Both the position numbers and the translations under genes were made by a program. From Blasia pusilla (lineage: Eukaryota > Marchantiophyta > Marchantiopsida > Blasiales): 64,000 nucleotides of DNA. The stretch is taken from assembly GCA_050084515.1 (NCBI GenBank), contig CM114275.1:16120001-16184000 (forward strand), in the 5' to 3' direction. Each line of letters starts with the position of its first letter. Within the stretch, counting starts at the first letter, position 1. A model generated the notes under the pieces. The model was not told where the DNA came from. It ran no database searches and was given only the letters and a program-made list of their open reading frames with translations. Shown one piece after another: positions 9,995 through 21,072 of the stretch.

Positions 9995-10423
9995 CTATGC
10001 AAAGGTTCCTACACGTGAATGGGCATGATCAAATAATCTAGCAATCAACATATCCTTTCCTACACAAAACCAGCAATGCGGAAATGTTCCACGTAATAAT
10101 GTAAAGGTGGGGATATGGCCTTGGTTACCCTCATCTTCATCCTCGTCTTCTTTGCCTTTAATGACAATATCAGCCTCTGCCTTCTTTTTCTGTGTGATCC
10201 AAGGTGTTCTAGGAACCGGCCTCATCCAGTGCACAGCAGTGTGCGAGTTGAAAGTTTTGGGCAATCGGAAAAAATCAATGCACTTGGAGCACAAGCAAAC
10301 ATATTGCTTGTGCTCATGGGAGTAGCAATAGTAGATCCACTCCACTGGATCCTGCCACAATGAGGTTTGATAGTCTTGCTTTTCAGAAGCAGGTGGGCTC
10401 TTGCCCGGGAATGCAGCAAACAT
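9995..10423 (-). pseudogene. C2H2 zinc-finger exon, copy 1 (fragment)
   Basis: A - strand frame starts MFAAFPGKSPPASEKQ and contains QTSLWQDPVEW, YCYSHEHKQYVCLCSKC and TFNSHTAVHWMRPVPRTP, then an acidic EDEDEDEG tail at a probable splice donor. The finger is C-x2-C-x12-H-x3-H, a classical C2H2 spacing. It is clearly homologous, with the same exon end, to the + strand exon at 22430-22713. The frame after the donor is probably intron. It sits between the LINE 5' end and the copia element with no other recognisable exon, so it is probably a fragment. Function unknown. Confidence 0.6.
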
Positions 10424-10531
10424 ATTTTAAAAATTCAACACAACACTGCTGATTCTTTGTCTCTCCCTTGTAAAATATAGTCTATGTAACAACATAACCA
10501 AACATAAAATTTAGAAAAAAATGGTTATCTT

Positions 10532-10843
10532 TGTTGAAGATTGAGTTACAATCAAGCTCATGAGACACCTGAACTGCTACATTTGGTACTCATACGAAGT
10601 AGGGAAGTTTAATCTTGGTTAATCAGTTAAGCACGATTATCTTAACTAAGGTTAGTTAATCATAGTTAGTCTAACTCGAGACTATGGTTAAGGGTAGGGT
10701 TAGGTTTGCTTGTACATACCCTATATAATTGAGAAGAGGATCAGCCTCCACTCATTCTCTCATTGAAAATTTCGTTCTTCATGGTGGTGTGTGTATGTGA
10801 GAGCCGTTTTCCACTAGTTATATTTGTTTAGCAGTTTTCCACA
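10532..10843 (+). repeat. 5' LTR of the copia element
   Basis: Starts TGTTGAAG and ends TTTTCCACA; 312 bp. A TATA-like CCCTATATAATTGAGAAG lies in the second half and is the probable promoter core. About 23 of 312 positions differ from the 3' LTR by hand count, roughly 93% identity. Confidence 0.95.
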
Positions 10844-10855
10844 TGGTATTAGAGT
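10844..10855 (+). other. Primer-binding site (initiator tRNA-Met type)
   Basis: TGGTATTAGAG follows the 5' LTR directly. Plant copia elements commonly have TGGTATCAGAGC here, complementary to the 3' end of initiator methionine tRNA; this copy has one C-to-T change. Confidence 0.85.
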
Positions 10856-11399
10856 GGGAGGTGAACATTACTTGAAATTCTTTGTGTTTGAAGAGAGAAG
10901 AGAGGCAAGAGAAGGAAAAATTTTAGTTTGGGAGAAGGAAATTTTATTCAGAGCTCAGTGGGTGCAGATTTCAGGTGGAGCTTTGACGGTGATAAAACTT
11001 TGGAGGCGTTTATTGGGCTTTCCCGGTCGATTCAGCCGTCTGGGTCTACGTCGACTGGTACGATGCCAAAGGTTTGGTCTAGCTGTCTGGTAGAGCTCGT
11101 TGAGAGCTTTCCAACGCACCCAAAATCGTTTGATTCTGACACTCTGAGCTCCTATAGTAGCAATTTCAATGTAGGAAAGTGCAATTAGTGAAGAAAAGTT
11201 GTGCAGTTTGCTCTCTACAGGCCAAATTTGACTAGTTTTTTCAAACACTTGATCAATTTTGGCAAATTTCAAGTCAATTTTTGTGTAGGAGTGGTCAATG
11301 CTTCAACTGGAGCAATAGAAAGCCTGAAATTACGTTATTGTGAATGAAATCGTTTATCATGGAGTATTCCTCCATGATTGTGAAATGGTTTATCATAGA

Positions 11400-12300
11400 G
11401 TATTCCTCACCCTAAACGATTTCACCCATTTCACATGGAGTATTCCTCCAGCAATCACATGCGAGAAGCAAGACAAGCACAATTATAATGTCTGGAAGTT
11501 TCGCATGAAATAATTTCTCATGAGTCAAGAATTATGGAAGCTTGTCACAGGTGATGAGGCCAAGCCAGAAGGTGACTCAACAGACTTAAATGTCTGCGCT
11601 TGGAACAAAGGCGCAAGGCAAGTAATCCACTATATTTTAAAAATGATCAGTTTGCCAATGGTAGGTCACATCCAAGATGTTGATATTCCGAAGGAGGCGT
11701 GGGATACCTTGGAAAAGCTATTCCAGACATCTACAAAGGCCAGAAAGCTTCAATTGAAACATCAATTGAACGAAGTGAGGAAAAGATCGCAGAGCATCAA
11801 TGATTATATTTTGAGTATCAAATATATTGTTAATCAGTTGAATAACATTAGAGTGACAGTAGAAGATGATGATCTGATTTTATTCACTCTTCAAGGCCTT
11901 CCAAAGGATTATAAGTCCTTTGAGACCTCTATCTCTATGAGAGAAGTATCCAACCTTTCAAGAGTTAGTTCCTCTGTTGATCAGTAAAGAGATGCGCCTA
12001 GTAGGTAGCGGTAGCTCGTCTAGTCTACAAGAGAGTGGAGGTTATGGATCAAATAGAGGCAGGGGTCATGGCAAAAACTTACGTGGTCGTAGTGGATACC
12101 AAACATATGGAGGAAGAGACACTCAGTATAACGTCACTCAATCAACTACGAACTAGTACCAGACACAATTACAAGGTGATGATGGTGGAAACCGTTGGGG
12201 TTGAGCTTAGCAGCAGAGGGTCCGTGGATCTTGCAATTACAGTGGGATAAAGGGTCACTATGCAAAGTTTTGTTTCAAGAAGAAGGCAGATATGAGAACA
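11400..12300 (+). pseudogene. Copia gag (capsid plus zinc knuckle), broken
   Basis: HNYNVWKFRMK, a stop, then FLMSQELWKL begin the capsid (UBN2-type) domain. It continues with PKEAWDTLEKLFQ, LKHQLNEVRKRSQSINDYIL and LQGLPKDYKSFETSI to about 11960. A Gly/Arg-rich segment (GRGHGKNLRGRSG) follows in another frame. The zinc knuckle at 12232-12273 reads CNYSGIKGHYAKFC, so the second cysteine of the C-x2-C-x4-H-x4-C box is serine. Several stops and shifts are present. Confidence 0.8.
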
Positions 12301-12429
12301 TGAGCCTTACAACAACAAAACTATGTGGAGTAACAACACCAAGAGCAGTACCAAGAACGACAACATTCACAAACGGAGCATCTCTTGGTCATGACTCATC
12401 ATATGGGAGTAATGGTCAAGAAAGACTCG

Positions 12430-12831
12430 ACAACATATTAGTACATTGACTCTGGTGCATCAAATCACATGACCTCACAAGAGAAATGGTTAAGTAGTTT
12501 GGAGCCGGTGAAAGATCCTGTAATTGTGCTCACACAAGATGACACTCAACATCATATCACGCATATCGGTAAAGTTTCCATAACATCATGTGGTCTTTGT
12601 ACTCTTGGAAATGTTCTCTATGTTCCTACCATTGTAAGAAATCTGATCTCTGTAGGACATATAGTAGAACATGGTCATCAAGTGAAGTTAAACGCATATG
12701 GTTATTTCATTGAAACAATGGATGATCAGACTACGATAGCCAAAGGAATTAGATGTTTCTATGCCAGAGATTCAAACATCAATGTATGGTCAAACCGACC
12801 AACAAGTCACAAATGTAAATGTGTGGCATAA
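12430..12831 (+). pseudogene. Copia aspartic protease
   Basis: YIDSGASNHMT holds the D-S-G-A active-site box (codons about 12448-12462), followed by LYVPTIVRNLISVGHI, the usual segment in copia proteases. The stretch is open except for a TAG just before YIDSG and the end near 12830, where the frame gives way to the integrase. Confidence 0.8.
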
Positions 12832-13930
12832 AAGAATTGGACATATGAATCTTCAAAGATTACAGAGTCTTTCATCATCTAATATAGTAATAGGACTCCC
12901 TAAATTAGCGAGTCTTGCTACGTTAGAGGTATGTCTTGCTTGCCAATTTGGAAAATAAACTAGATTTCCTTTTCCAAAGCAAGGTAGAAGAGCATCCAAG
13001 ATATTGGAGTTGATCCACAATGATGTGTGGACAGCATCATAACATAGCCTTAGTGGTTGCCAGTACTTTGTTTCATTTATTGATGACTTCTCAAGGTATA
13101 TATGGGTATACTTTCTGAAAGCCAAGTCAGATGTATTCTCAGTATTCCAAACATTCAAAGTTCTAGTAGAGAAGCAGACTGGATAACACATTCTGAAATT
13201 GCGTTGTGATGGAGGAGGAGGAGAGTATCTTTCAATAGAGTTTGATGACTATTTATATCATAATGGCATCCAACGTCAAGTGACTTGCCGTTACACTCCA
13301 CAACAAAATAGAATGGTTGAGAGGAAGAATCGACATATTGCTGAAGCGGCACGAGCTATGCTGAATGAGAAGAACATGCCTAAGGTGTATTAGGCAGAGG
13401 CTGTAGCATGTGCAATCTTCTTAATCAACCAAACTCCAACAGTAGGAGTTCATGATAAAACTCTATTCGAAGTCTTCACAGGAAGTAAAGCTGATTTTTC
13501 CTTTTTGAAAGTATTTGGCTGTATTTGGTATGGTCATCTTCCTTTTGAGAGACGTCAGAAATTAGACCCCAAGTCTGAAAGATGTATCTTCATTGACTAT
13601 GCTGATGGAACTAAGGGGTATAAGTGCTACATTCCATCATCTAGGTAGCTTATTATTAGTCGGGATGTTGTCTTTGATGAAATAAAGTCATGGTATGCTC
13701 CATCTGAGTCTATTCCACCTCTAAACTTGTCTCTTGAGGGGGAGAATATGACTATAAACCAACAGACATTGTCTTTAACTTCCCCAAGTACTAGTGCAGG
13801 ATTAGGAGGGGTCCTAGATTCATCAGTTCAATTTGTGAGTCCATGGAAGGGAAGAGTACATATTGAGTCTGTTGACACTAGTCAGAGCTCGAGTCAGGTG
13901 TCAGAGGCATCTACCTCTGAACAATAACTT
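12815..13930 (+). pseudogene. Copia integrase (HHCC and DDE core), broken
   Basis: The zinc-binding region reads VWHKRIGHMNLQRL and CLACQFGK, then a stop. The core has LIHNDVW (first D), YFVSFIDDFSRYIW, LRCDGGGGEY (second D) and NRMVERKNRHIAEAARAML (the E). FGCIWYGHLPFERRQKLDPK follows as in other copia integrases. Stops occur near 12957, 13040, 13184, 13391 and 13647. The core acidic residues are still visible. Confidence 0.85.
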
Positions 13931-14053
13931 CGTAGATCAAGTAGAGTTACACATTCAGTTCATAGATTCATAAATGAAGGTTTCCTTGCAACACATCATG
14001 CATATATGATGAATACCTTTTAAGAGCAAGAGCCGAATTGTTTTGAAGAAGCT

Positions 14054-15540
14054 GTGAGTAAAGCCGAATGGATTGAAGCTATGGAGGAAGAACTTGCTGC
14101 ATTAAGACATCAACAAACATGGGAGTTGGTTGATATACCTTCCGGTAAGGAAGCTATTGGTTGCAAATGGGTTTCAAAATCAAGCGCAATCAAGATGGTA
14201 CAATTAACAGATACAAAGGGAGATTGGTGGCTAAAAGCTATCCACAATAATATGGTATCGATTATGAGGAAACATTTAGCCATGTTGCAAAGATGGCGAC
14301 CACGAGAACATTGGTTGCAATTGCAGTAAGTAAGAAGTGAAGATTACATCACATGGACGTCAAGAATGCCTTCTTGAATGGAGATCTATATGAGGAGGTA
14401 TATATGACTCAACCACTTGAATACGAGCATCCCAAGTTTCCATTTCGCGTATGCAAGTTGAAGAAAGCTCTATACGGGCTCAAACAAGCTACAAGATTTT
14501 GGTATGGCAAGATTACATACGTCCTACAAGAGTTGGGTTTTAGGGTATGTGATTCTGACTCCTCGTTATATGTCTTGAGAGGACAAGATCATACCATTCT
14601 CATTGTGTTGTATGTTGACGATCTCTTGATTACTGGGAATACTGAAGAAATGGTACAACAAGTCAAGCTTAAGTAACAAGCAAAATTTGATATGAAGGAC
14701 TTGGGAGAACTCAAGTACTTCCTTGGTATTGAGTTTATCAAGGTTGGAGAGAGCATGTGGTTACTACAACGACAATATGCTCTTCATATGCTTTCAAAAT
14801 ATCGTGTGACGGCTTGTAAGCCAATCTCTACACCGTTGGACCAAAGCGTGAAGCTAAGAGTGGATGAAGGAGACCTACTTGTAGATTCTAATATGTACAT
14901 GCGCATAGTTGGAAGTTTGATCTATCTAACCATAACCAGACCATATTTGAGCTATGTTGTTGGCCTAGTGAGCTAGTTTATGCAAGCACCTCAAAAACCT
15001 CACCTTGATGGTGTGAGGAGGATTATGCGGTATGTGAAATTCTCTATTCAATTCGGGCTTCAATTTGAACCTTCTCCAAGTTTTCAATTACAGGAATTCA
15101 CAGATGCTGATTGGGCAGAAAGCGTGTCTGATCAACACACCACATCTGGTTATTCATTTACTTTGGGAAGCACAACTATAAGTTGGGATTCAAAGAAGCA
15201 ACCTATAGTTGCTTTATCTTCAACAGAAGTTGAGTACAGAGGAGTAACCAATGCAGCATGTGAGGCGGTGTGGCTTCATCGATTACTTGTTGAGATTGGT
15301 GTTAGTAACTTAGGACCTAGTGTAATATATGCAGACAATATTAGTAGCATCAAGCTTGCTAATAACCTTGTGTTTCATGCTCGTACAAATCATGTTGAGG
15401 TGCACTATCATTTTATCATAGAGAAAGTGCTTGCATAAGAAATTGATCTTGTGTATATAGGTACAGATCAGCAAATTGCTGACATCTTTACAAAGGCATT
15501 GTCTAGAGATAAGTTTGAGATGTTTAGAAAATATTTAGGC
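14054..15540 (+). pseudogene. Copia reverse transcriptase and RNase H, broken
   Basis: RT segments: EWIEAMEEELAALRHQQTWE, MDVKNAFLNGDLYEEVYM, KLKKALYGLKQATRFWY and IVLYVDDLLITG (YVDD at 14611-14622), then MKDLGELKYFLGIEF and VGSLIYLTITRPYLSY. The RNase H has EFTDADWAESVSDQHTTSGY and STEVEYRGVTNAACEAVWL. A frameshifted segment near 14170-14330 and stops at about 14676, 14976 and 15438 inactivate it. Order and motifs are canonical for copia. Confidence 0.9.
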
Positions 15541-15563
15541 GTTAGAGATATGGATATGAGCTT

Positions 15564-15572
15564 GAGGGGGAG
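15564..15572 (+). other. Polypurine tract of the copia element
   Basis: GAGGGGGAG lies immediately before the 3' LTR and would prime plus-strand synthesis. Confidence 0.85.
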
Positions 15573-15884
15573 TGTTGAAGATTGAGTTACAGTCAAGCTC
15601 ATGAGACATCTGAACTACTACATTTTGTACTCACACGAAGTAGGGAAGCTTAATCTTGGTTAGTTAGTTAAGCACGATTATCTTAACTAGGGTTAGTTAA
15701 TCACAGTTAGTCTAACTCGAGACTATGGTTAAGGGTAGGGTTAGGGTTTCTTGTACATACCCTATATAATTGAGAAGAGGACCAGCCTCTACTCATTCTC
15801 TCATTGAAAATTTTGTTCTCCATGGTGGTGTGTGTGTAAGAGAGCCGTTTTCCACCAATTATGCTTGTTTAGCAGTTTTCCACA
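15573..15884 (+). repeat. 3' LTR of the copia element
   Basis: Same 312-bp length and ends as the 5' LTR (TGTTGAAG...TTCCACA). About 93% identical by hand count, so the insertion is old. Confidence 0.95.
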
Positions 15885-16862
15885 ATTTTGGCATTCAAAG
15901 ACAGGCCGCACATGTCCAACATGCAAAGAAAGTGGATGAGCGCATCCGCATGAAAGAATTATTCCACTCTGTTGCATAAATATTTTTTACCATATAAATA
16001 GAAGAGTTGGACGCAACTCAAATTTTCGACTTTGAATAATGGTAGTCCATCGATCTGACGTCCGCCCTCCATCTACACCCAATTCCCTTCCAAAAGTAGA
16101 CATTGAGTTGTGTACACCCCTCTGGAATCTACACCTTACCCAAAATAGTACTCCTCTACTCACAGGGTCCAGATATGCACACATACATACATGACGATAT
16201 ACGAGCTACGGGATAGTTAAACAGCAAGAGGTTAAATCTGGGATTTATACAATCTTCTGTGGCATATACTATTCTAAGGTGGCACTTGTCGATTTTCAAG
16301 ATGTTGAAGATTGTCCATTACCTGCACACAGAAGAGCACGGGTAAGCCAATTAGTCTTTAGGGTGAATTCCACACCCTAAATCGCATCATGCATTTTATA
16401 AACAAAAAAAAAACCTACCTTGAATTCAGAGAGCTTACCACGAGCTAAATTGAGAATGGCGAGGGAACTAATAACTTCAGAAAAATCCAGAGATTGGTCC
16501 TTCTCTACAGGCAGATGATCATCAACATTAGTCAAAAATGTCTACCAAACAGAAATCTGCTAAGGAGTTCGTATGAAGCATGAGACAGATCCATGTTTCG
16601 ACCGATCCTTGGAAACCTGTAAAAAAATGTGTAAAGTTTTCTAGTTTTCTAATTGTAATATTCAATTTCTACAGCATGCTAGCGTCTAAGAACTTTGCAA
16701 TGTTAAACATGATGAGAATAGGCACTATGGTTTTTGTACAAAAAACCACGAAAGCCCCTAAAGCCCAAAAGTACCCCAAAAATAATTGATTTGGGGTATG
16801 TAAGCCACATGGATTATTTTTTCTCATTGTGATCATGATCTTCTCCTCAATATTTGTCCATT

Positions 16863-16903
16863 CTTGCCATTCTCGATTTGACCCTTAAATAGAGAATGGC
16901 AAG
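16863..16903. repeat. 12-bp perfect inverted repeat (hairpin)
   Basis: CTTGCCATTCTC at 16863-16874 is the exact reverse complement of GAGAATGGCAAG at 16892-16903, with a 17-nt loop. Confidence 0.8.
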
Positions 16904-17168
16904 TAGGGACCATGAGAGTGGTCATGCTACATGCAAAGTGGAATCCGTATGTGCTATGGAGGCTCTTTAAGGTTAACTTGACAACCTATGCTCCTTGATT
17001 GGGAGTGCTCTTGAGAAGAGGCAAGTTGACAATAGGTTATCGATATAGGAAACCCCCACCACCAACGTGGTGTCCTCCTTCTTGTTGGAGATAACACACG
17101 TTGTCAGATCCTTGACACGTTTATACGCAAATATCCTTATCCAATCATGAATAAGTAATACCCCATGT

Positions 17169-17267
17169 AGCCGCCAAAGCTAAGTAATATCGCAAACTTG
17201 CAGCCGCCAAAGCTAAGTAATATGGCAACCGATTAGCCGCTAAATACTATCGCAAGGATAAATCACA
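17169..17267. repeat. Three tandem 33-bp units
   Basis: AGCCGCCAAAGCTAAGTAAT begins at 17169 and 17202, and a diverged AGCCGCTAAATACTAT at 17235, giving a 33-bp period. The array ends about 120 bp left of the inverted-repeat segment. Confidence 0.8.
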
Positions 17268-17384
17268 ATGAAGGCAGCAAAAGAATCACAACACTACCCT
17301 GCAAAAACTTAAGGTGAAGAGCACATTAATAAGCAAGAAATGAAGACTGTGAGATTAAGTACAATGAGACAATGCAGTTACCAT

Positions 17385-17580
17385 CGAAGGCCATACTTTG
17401 TCCCGGAATCGCATTGAAGGCGCCTAGGGTAGCGTCTACCTCGAGCTGGGTCGGGCCTAGGTTTCAGGTTCGGGAGCCCCGGGATGGAGAGGTCGCGACG
17501 GAGGGTAAAGAGGTCGCGGCGGAAGACAGGGAGGACAGCGTTCGGAGACGGACGCCGTCCGGAGACGGACGGATCTAAAC
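17385..17580 (+). repeat. Left terminal inverted repeat
   Basis: 196 bp, GC-rich, pairing with 30092-30287. A 31-bp unit (17550-17580, starting GGACGCCGTCCGGAGACGG) is repeated exactly at 17581-17611. Confidence 0.85.
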
Positions 17581-17689
17581 GGACGCCGTCCGGAGACGGA
17601 CGGATCTAAACGGACTGCGTTGAACGGACAGGACGGGAGGGTAGGGAGGACGGGGAGGGATGGACAACGTCCGTTCTTGACGGCGTTAG

Positions 17690-18370
17690 GGCTCTCGCGG
17701 CTGGCCGACTCGCGCTCGAGGTTCTCGTTCTTCGTCGACTCGCGCTCGAGGTTCTTCGTGTTCTCGTTCTTCGTCGACTCGCGCTCGAGGTTCTTCGTGT
17801 TCTTCGGGTTCTCGTTCTCATTCATTCTTCGGTTCATTCTTTGGGTTCTCGTTCGCTTCGCTCGTTCTTCGGTTCTCATTCTTCGGAGTTCATTCTTGGT
17901 GCTCGTTCATTCTTCTTGTTCTCGTTCTGTTCTTTGGGTTCTCGTTCTGCTCGTTCTGTTCTTCGGGTTATGTTCTTCGGGTGCTCGTTCTATTCTTCGT
18001 GTTCTCGTTCTGTTCTTCGGGTTCTGTTCTTCGGGTGCTCGTTCTGTTCTTCTTGTTCTCATTCTGTTCTTCGGGTTCTCGTTCTGCTCGTTCTGTTCTT
18101 CGGGTTTTGTTCTTCGGGTGCTCGTTCTGTTCTTCGGGTTATGTTCTTCGGGTTCTCGTTCTGCTCGTTCTATTCTTCGGGTGCTCGTTCTGTTCTTCGT
18201 GTTCTTGTTCTGTTCTTTGGGTTCTCGTTCTGCTCGTTCTATTCTATCAATTGAGCTATCAATTGAGGTTCTCGTTTTGTTCTTCGGGTTCTCGTTCTGC
18301 TCGTTCTGTTCTATCAATTGAGCTATCAATTGAGGTTCTCGTTCTGCTCGTTCTTCGTGTTCTCGTTCTC
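17690..18370 (+). repeat. Subterminal CT-rich minisatellite
   Basis: Degenerate tandem units built from TTCTGTTCTTCGGG, TTCTCGTTCTGCTCG and GACTCGCGCTCGAGGTTCT, mostly 12-45 bp long. CTATCAATTGAG pairs occur twice near 18245-18330. All frames are open for long stretches because of the repeat, so the apparent proteins (S/F/L/R- or E/R/N-rich) are not treated as genes. Confidence 0.85.
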
Positions 18371-19318
18371 TCGTTCGTGTTGTTGTCGTGGCTTCCGGGT
18401 CTTGTTCTTCATGGCTTCCGCGTCTTGTTCGGAAATCTTTCGCTCCCCTGTGCTCCGTAGCTTTCGCGAGCCTCAGCAGCGCCCTTCCCTCACTTAAGTG
18501 AGACCGGGTCTTGTTCTTGACGGCTTCCGCTCACCTCTGCTCCGCAACTTTCACGAGTCTCAGCTGGTCCTCGGCCAGGACTCGTAGGGTGTATTCTTGA
18601 ACTAACGACTCCGCCGTTCGGTTCGATCAGGCCATGACAGCGCTAGCGTTCGGGTTATATATCGACACATTGTGCGTCTAAAAGGTCACCTCTGCTCGGC
18701 GCTCCTTTACTCACGCCTGCTCCATATCTCTGCTAACCTCTGCTCGGCTGCTCGGCTCTCCTTCACTTACCTCTGGTGAGTGAGTGCTCTCTCCGTTCGC
18801 CCACCTCTGCTCGACTTCCTCTCTCTCTGCTCTCGTTCGTGCTTACGTGTGGGCAGTTGATTCAAAGTTTACTTATATAGTCCGACCTCTTAACAATAGG
18901 ATTCAACAGGCTTCTACTCAAACCATAAACTTGGAACCCTCAATATCTGGAGTGAAGTGCATAAACAGAGAGCAAAAACCCATGCGGTCACAAATTCTGA
19001 TGGTCTTCTTGCTGATGGTCTTCACCCTAAAATCCGCTCTTCTTGCCGGCACTAGAATGAGTAGAATCACATCAGTTTGGCAGAGTTTTGGCATTCGTCA
19101 ACGTGAACAGTACTTCTACTATCTACCAATTTCACATCTATGGACGACACTAATGTGTCGAGTTTGCTCCCAGGAGTTTCACCTGCAAGAAAATACACAC
19201 AGCTTTCCTGTCAGCACATAAACCCGAACTTCGCATTGACCCCACACTTTGTCGAGCGTAATTCAAAATTGGGCCTTTAGCCCAGTGAAGATTCGAGCTC
19301 CCATGATAGCGTCACATT
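18371..19318. other. Non-coding stretch inside the MULE-like segment
   Basis: It contains a partly duplicated GC-rich block (GTCTTGTTCTTCATGGCTTCCG and GTCTTGTTCTTGACGGCTTCCG, about 18399 and 18509). A segment near 18838-18930 recurs, diverged, at 20463-20670. No gene supported. Confidence 0.45.
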
Positions 19319-19639
19319 TCAATTGCCAGCATTCTGGGTAGTGACTGGGTTACACTTACTTGCAAGACCAACCCCAAGTACTAAGTCGCCAATTCCGAGC
19401 GTAATGGAATTGCTGTAGTTCCTGTCGTTCGAGCTTGCAGCCACCGGAACTATCCATGGACTCCATGGCAACGTGGAGAAAGGCATTGGCCCTGCATTTC
19501 CCACCGCCTGTGTTACAAAGACTCTGCGCGACCGCCCGTGAAGAGCTATGTCGAAAATGTTGAGGTAAACAGCCTTGTCGGCGGGAGGGGTGCTGGGAGC
19601 GATCGAAAGACCGATGACATCCACCCCATCTTGGGCCGC
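19319..19639 (-). pseudogene. Captured subtilisin-like protease exon fragment
   Basis: The - strand frame reads AAQDGVDVIGLSIAPSTPP, NIFDIALHG, VFVTQAVGNAGP, WSPWIVPVAASSNDRNYSNS and ITLG. This is the part of a plant subtilase between the catalytic His and Ser, with the GN(A)GP segment and the VAASS-D-R strand. A splice acceptor (TTTCTCAG) precedes the exon at 19640 with intron-like sequence beyond, so a piece of genomic DNA was taken up. No catalytic D, H or S is present. It lies inside the MULE-like segment, as expected of host-gene capture. Confidence 0.75.
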
Positions 19640-19705
19640 CTGAGAAATTTCAGAAATCCATGACGTTAGATGAATTATCAAAGGTTGGATGTGTTTGTAG
19701 ACCAC

Positions 19706-21000
19706 AATGAGCCAGGATCAGGATATTCATGAGTAGTCAGATTCTCTCAAGTAAATTGGGATCTTACAGAAACGAGCAAGAACGTATCACGGTTGAAGTG
19801 CGCGGACTATCAAAGATGTGGAAGTTGCAGATCTACCCTCCCGTCCCATCCGTCTTCCGTCAGTTCGGCTGTAAGACCATCTATTCCACTTCCGATCACC
19901 GGGTACCTGTGCCTTGTACATGTTGAAACAATGAGAATTCAATGGGACTCCAGAACAGTTTCACCAAATAATTTATGACTCTGAGGTCTGATCTGGATTA
20001 CCATGTGTTTCATATGAAGTTGACCATCGCTTGCTAGTGTCGAAATTGTTTGCTTTGGTCTTAGACCCAGTTTCCATACTCTTTTACTAGTTAAATTTGT
20101 TGAAGCTCATTGAAGTAATTGTCTTGGTTTCAATGTTTTGACAAGGAGGGTTTCTATACAAATTTCCAACACGTAACTCTGGGCTTATATATATTTAGGC
20201 ATGCTGCATCCTTTGTATATGTGGAAGTCACTTGCTTAGTCATTCTGATTTGCTAGCAGGTAAATCCGCCCCACCTCAATTGATAGCTTGTACCATGAAA
20301 GCGTTCAGTAATTGTGCTCAGCCTTTTTATATTTAGACTGGATATAGACAACATCTTGTGATGGCAAGTGTCATCATGAAATGTTTAAGCTCAATCAGGA
20401 CTCGTTTGGAAGATAGTGTTGGGTAAAGGCGTAGGCTGCTATTAACTTCAAGTCCATTCTCAGGCGTGCTTATGTGTGCGCAGTTGATTAAAAGTTTAGT
20501 TATTTAATCGGACATCTAAATCCAAGTGTGTCGGGAGCGAGGTATAGCTACCACCTTTTGTTGTTTTCAATCCAACAGTGGTTGGAAGTTTCTATCCCTC
20601 CTGATTATTATGGGTTGTGGATATGTTTGAGTGTGCTAGGATTCTACAGGCTTTTGCTCAGAATAAAGGCAATCAGAATTTGCCTAGACATTCTGATGTG
20701 TTAGCAGATAAATGATCCTACCATTCTAGCATTAAAGTCACTCTGATTTGCTAGCAGGAAAACAAATTCGGCAGATAAATGAGCTACCCTTCCTTCCTTC
20801 CATCCGTCAACACGCTTTGCTTTGCTTATGCTCGAGCATCGAGACTTGAGAGATGATGGATCTATTCCACGAAACATCATCTTTGGGCATTATTTTTTTG
20901 ACATGATTCTTCTTGAATTTCGTCTTATTTCGAGGGTTCTCAGAATGTTGTTGAATTCTGCTTGTCTCTGATGTTGTGTAGGGTTGAAGGTCATCAGTAA
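19706..21000. other. Non-coding stretch with a diverged duplicated block
   Basis: AT-rich, no gene recognised. The part at 20463-20670 (GTGCGCAGTTGATTAAAAG, ATTCTACAGGCTTTTGCTCA) resembles 18838-18930 (GTGGGCAGTTGATTCAAAG, ATTCAACAGGCTTCTACTCA). Confidence 0.45.
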
Positions 21001-21072
21001 CATTGCAAGTCCGCCATCGACAGTTACGTATTTTGAGGCAGTAGGGGAGGTAGGTTTAAAGCCACCAAGGAT

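Larger units (their letters stand above)
10532..15884 (+). mobile_element. Ty1/copia LTR retrotransposon, complete but decayed
   Basis: Two 312-bp LTRs flank an internal region with primer-binding site, gag, protease, integrase, RT and RNase H in copia order (integrase before RT). Flanking 5-mers are ATCTT on the left and ATTTT on the right, one mismatch from a 5-bp target duplication. Many in-frame stops in gag, integrase and RT make it non-autonomous. The element is otherwise full length at 5.35 kb. Confidence 0.95.
15885..17384. other. Non-coding stretch between copia and inverted-repeat segment
   Basis: No convincing coding region seen. It holds a poly-A run near 16400, a 12-bp perfect inverted repeat at 16863-16903 and three 33-bp tandem units at 17169-17267. 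Short frames here have no recognisable domains. Confidence 0.5.

Noticed and set aside
17457-18460. Long overlapping open frames on both strands (S/F/R/L- and E/R/N-rich proteins)
   Set aside because: They come from the CT-rich minisatellite, which opens all frames at once.
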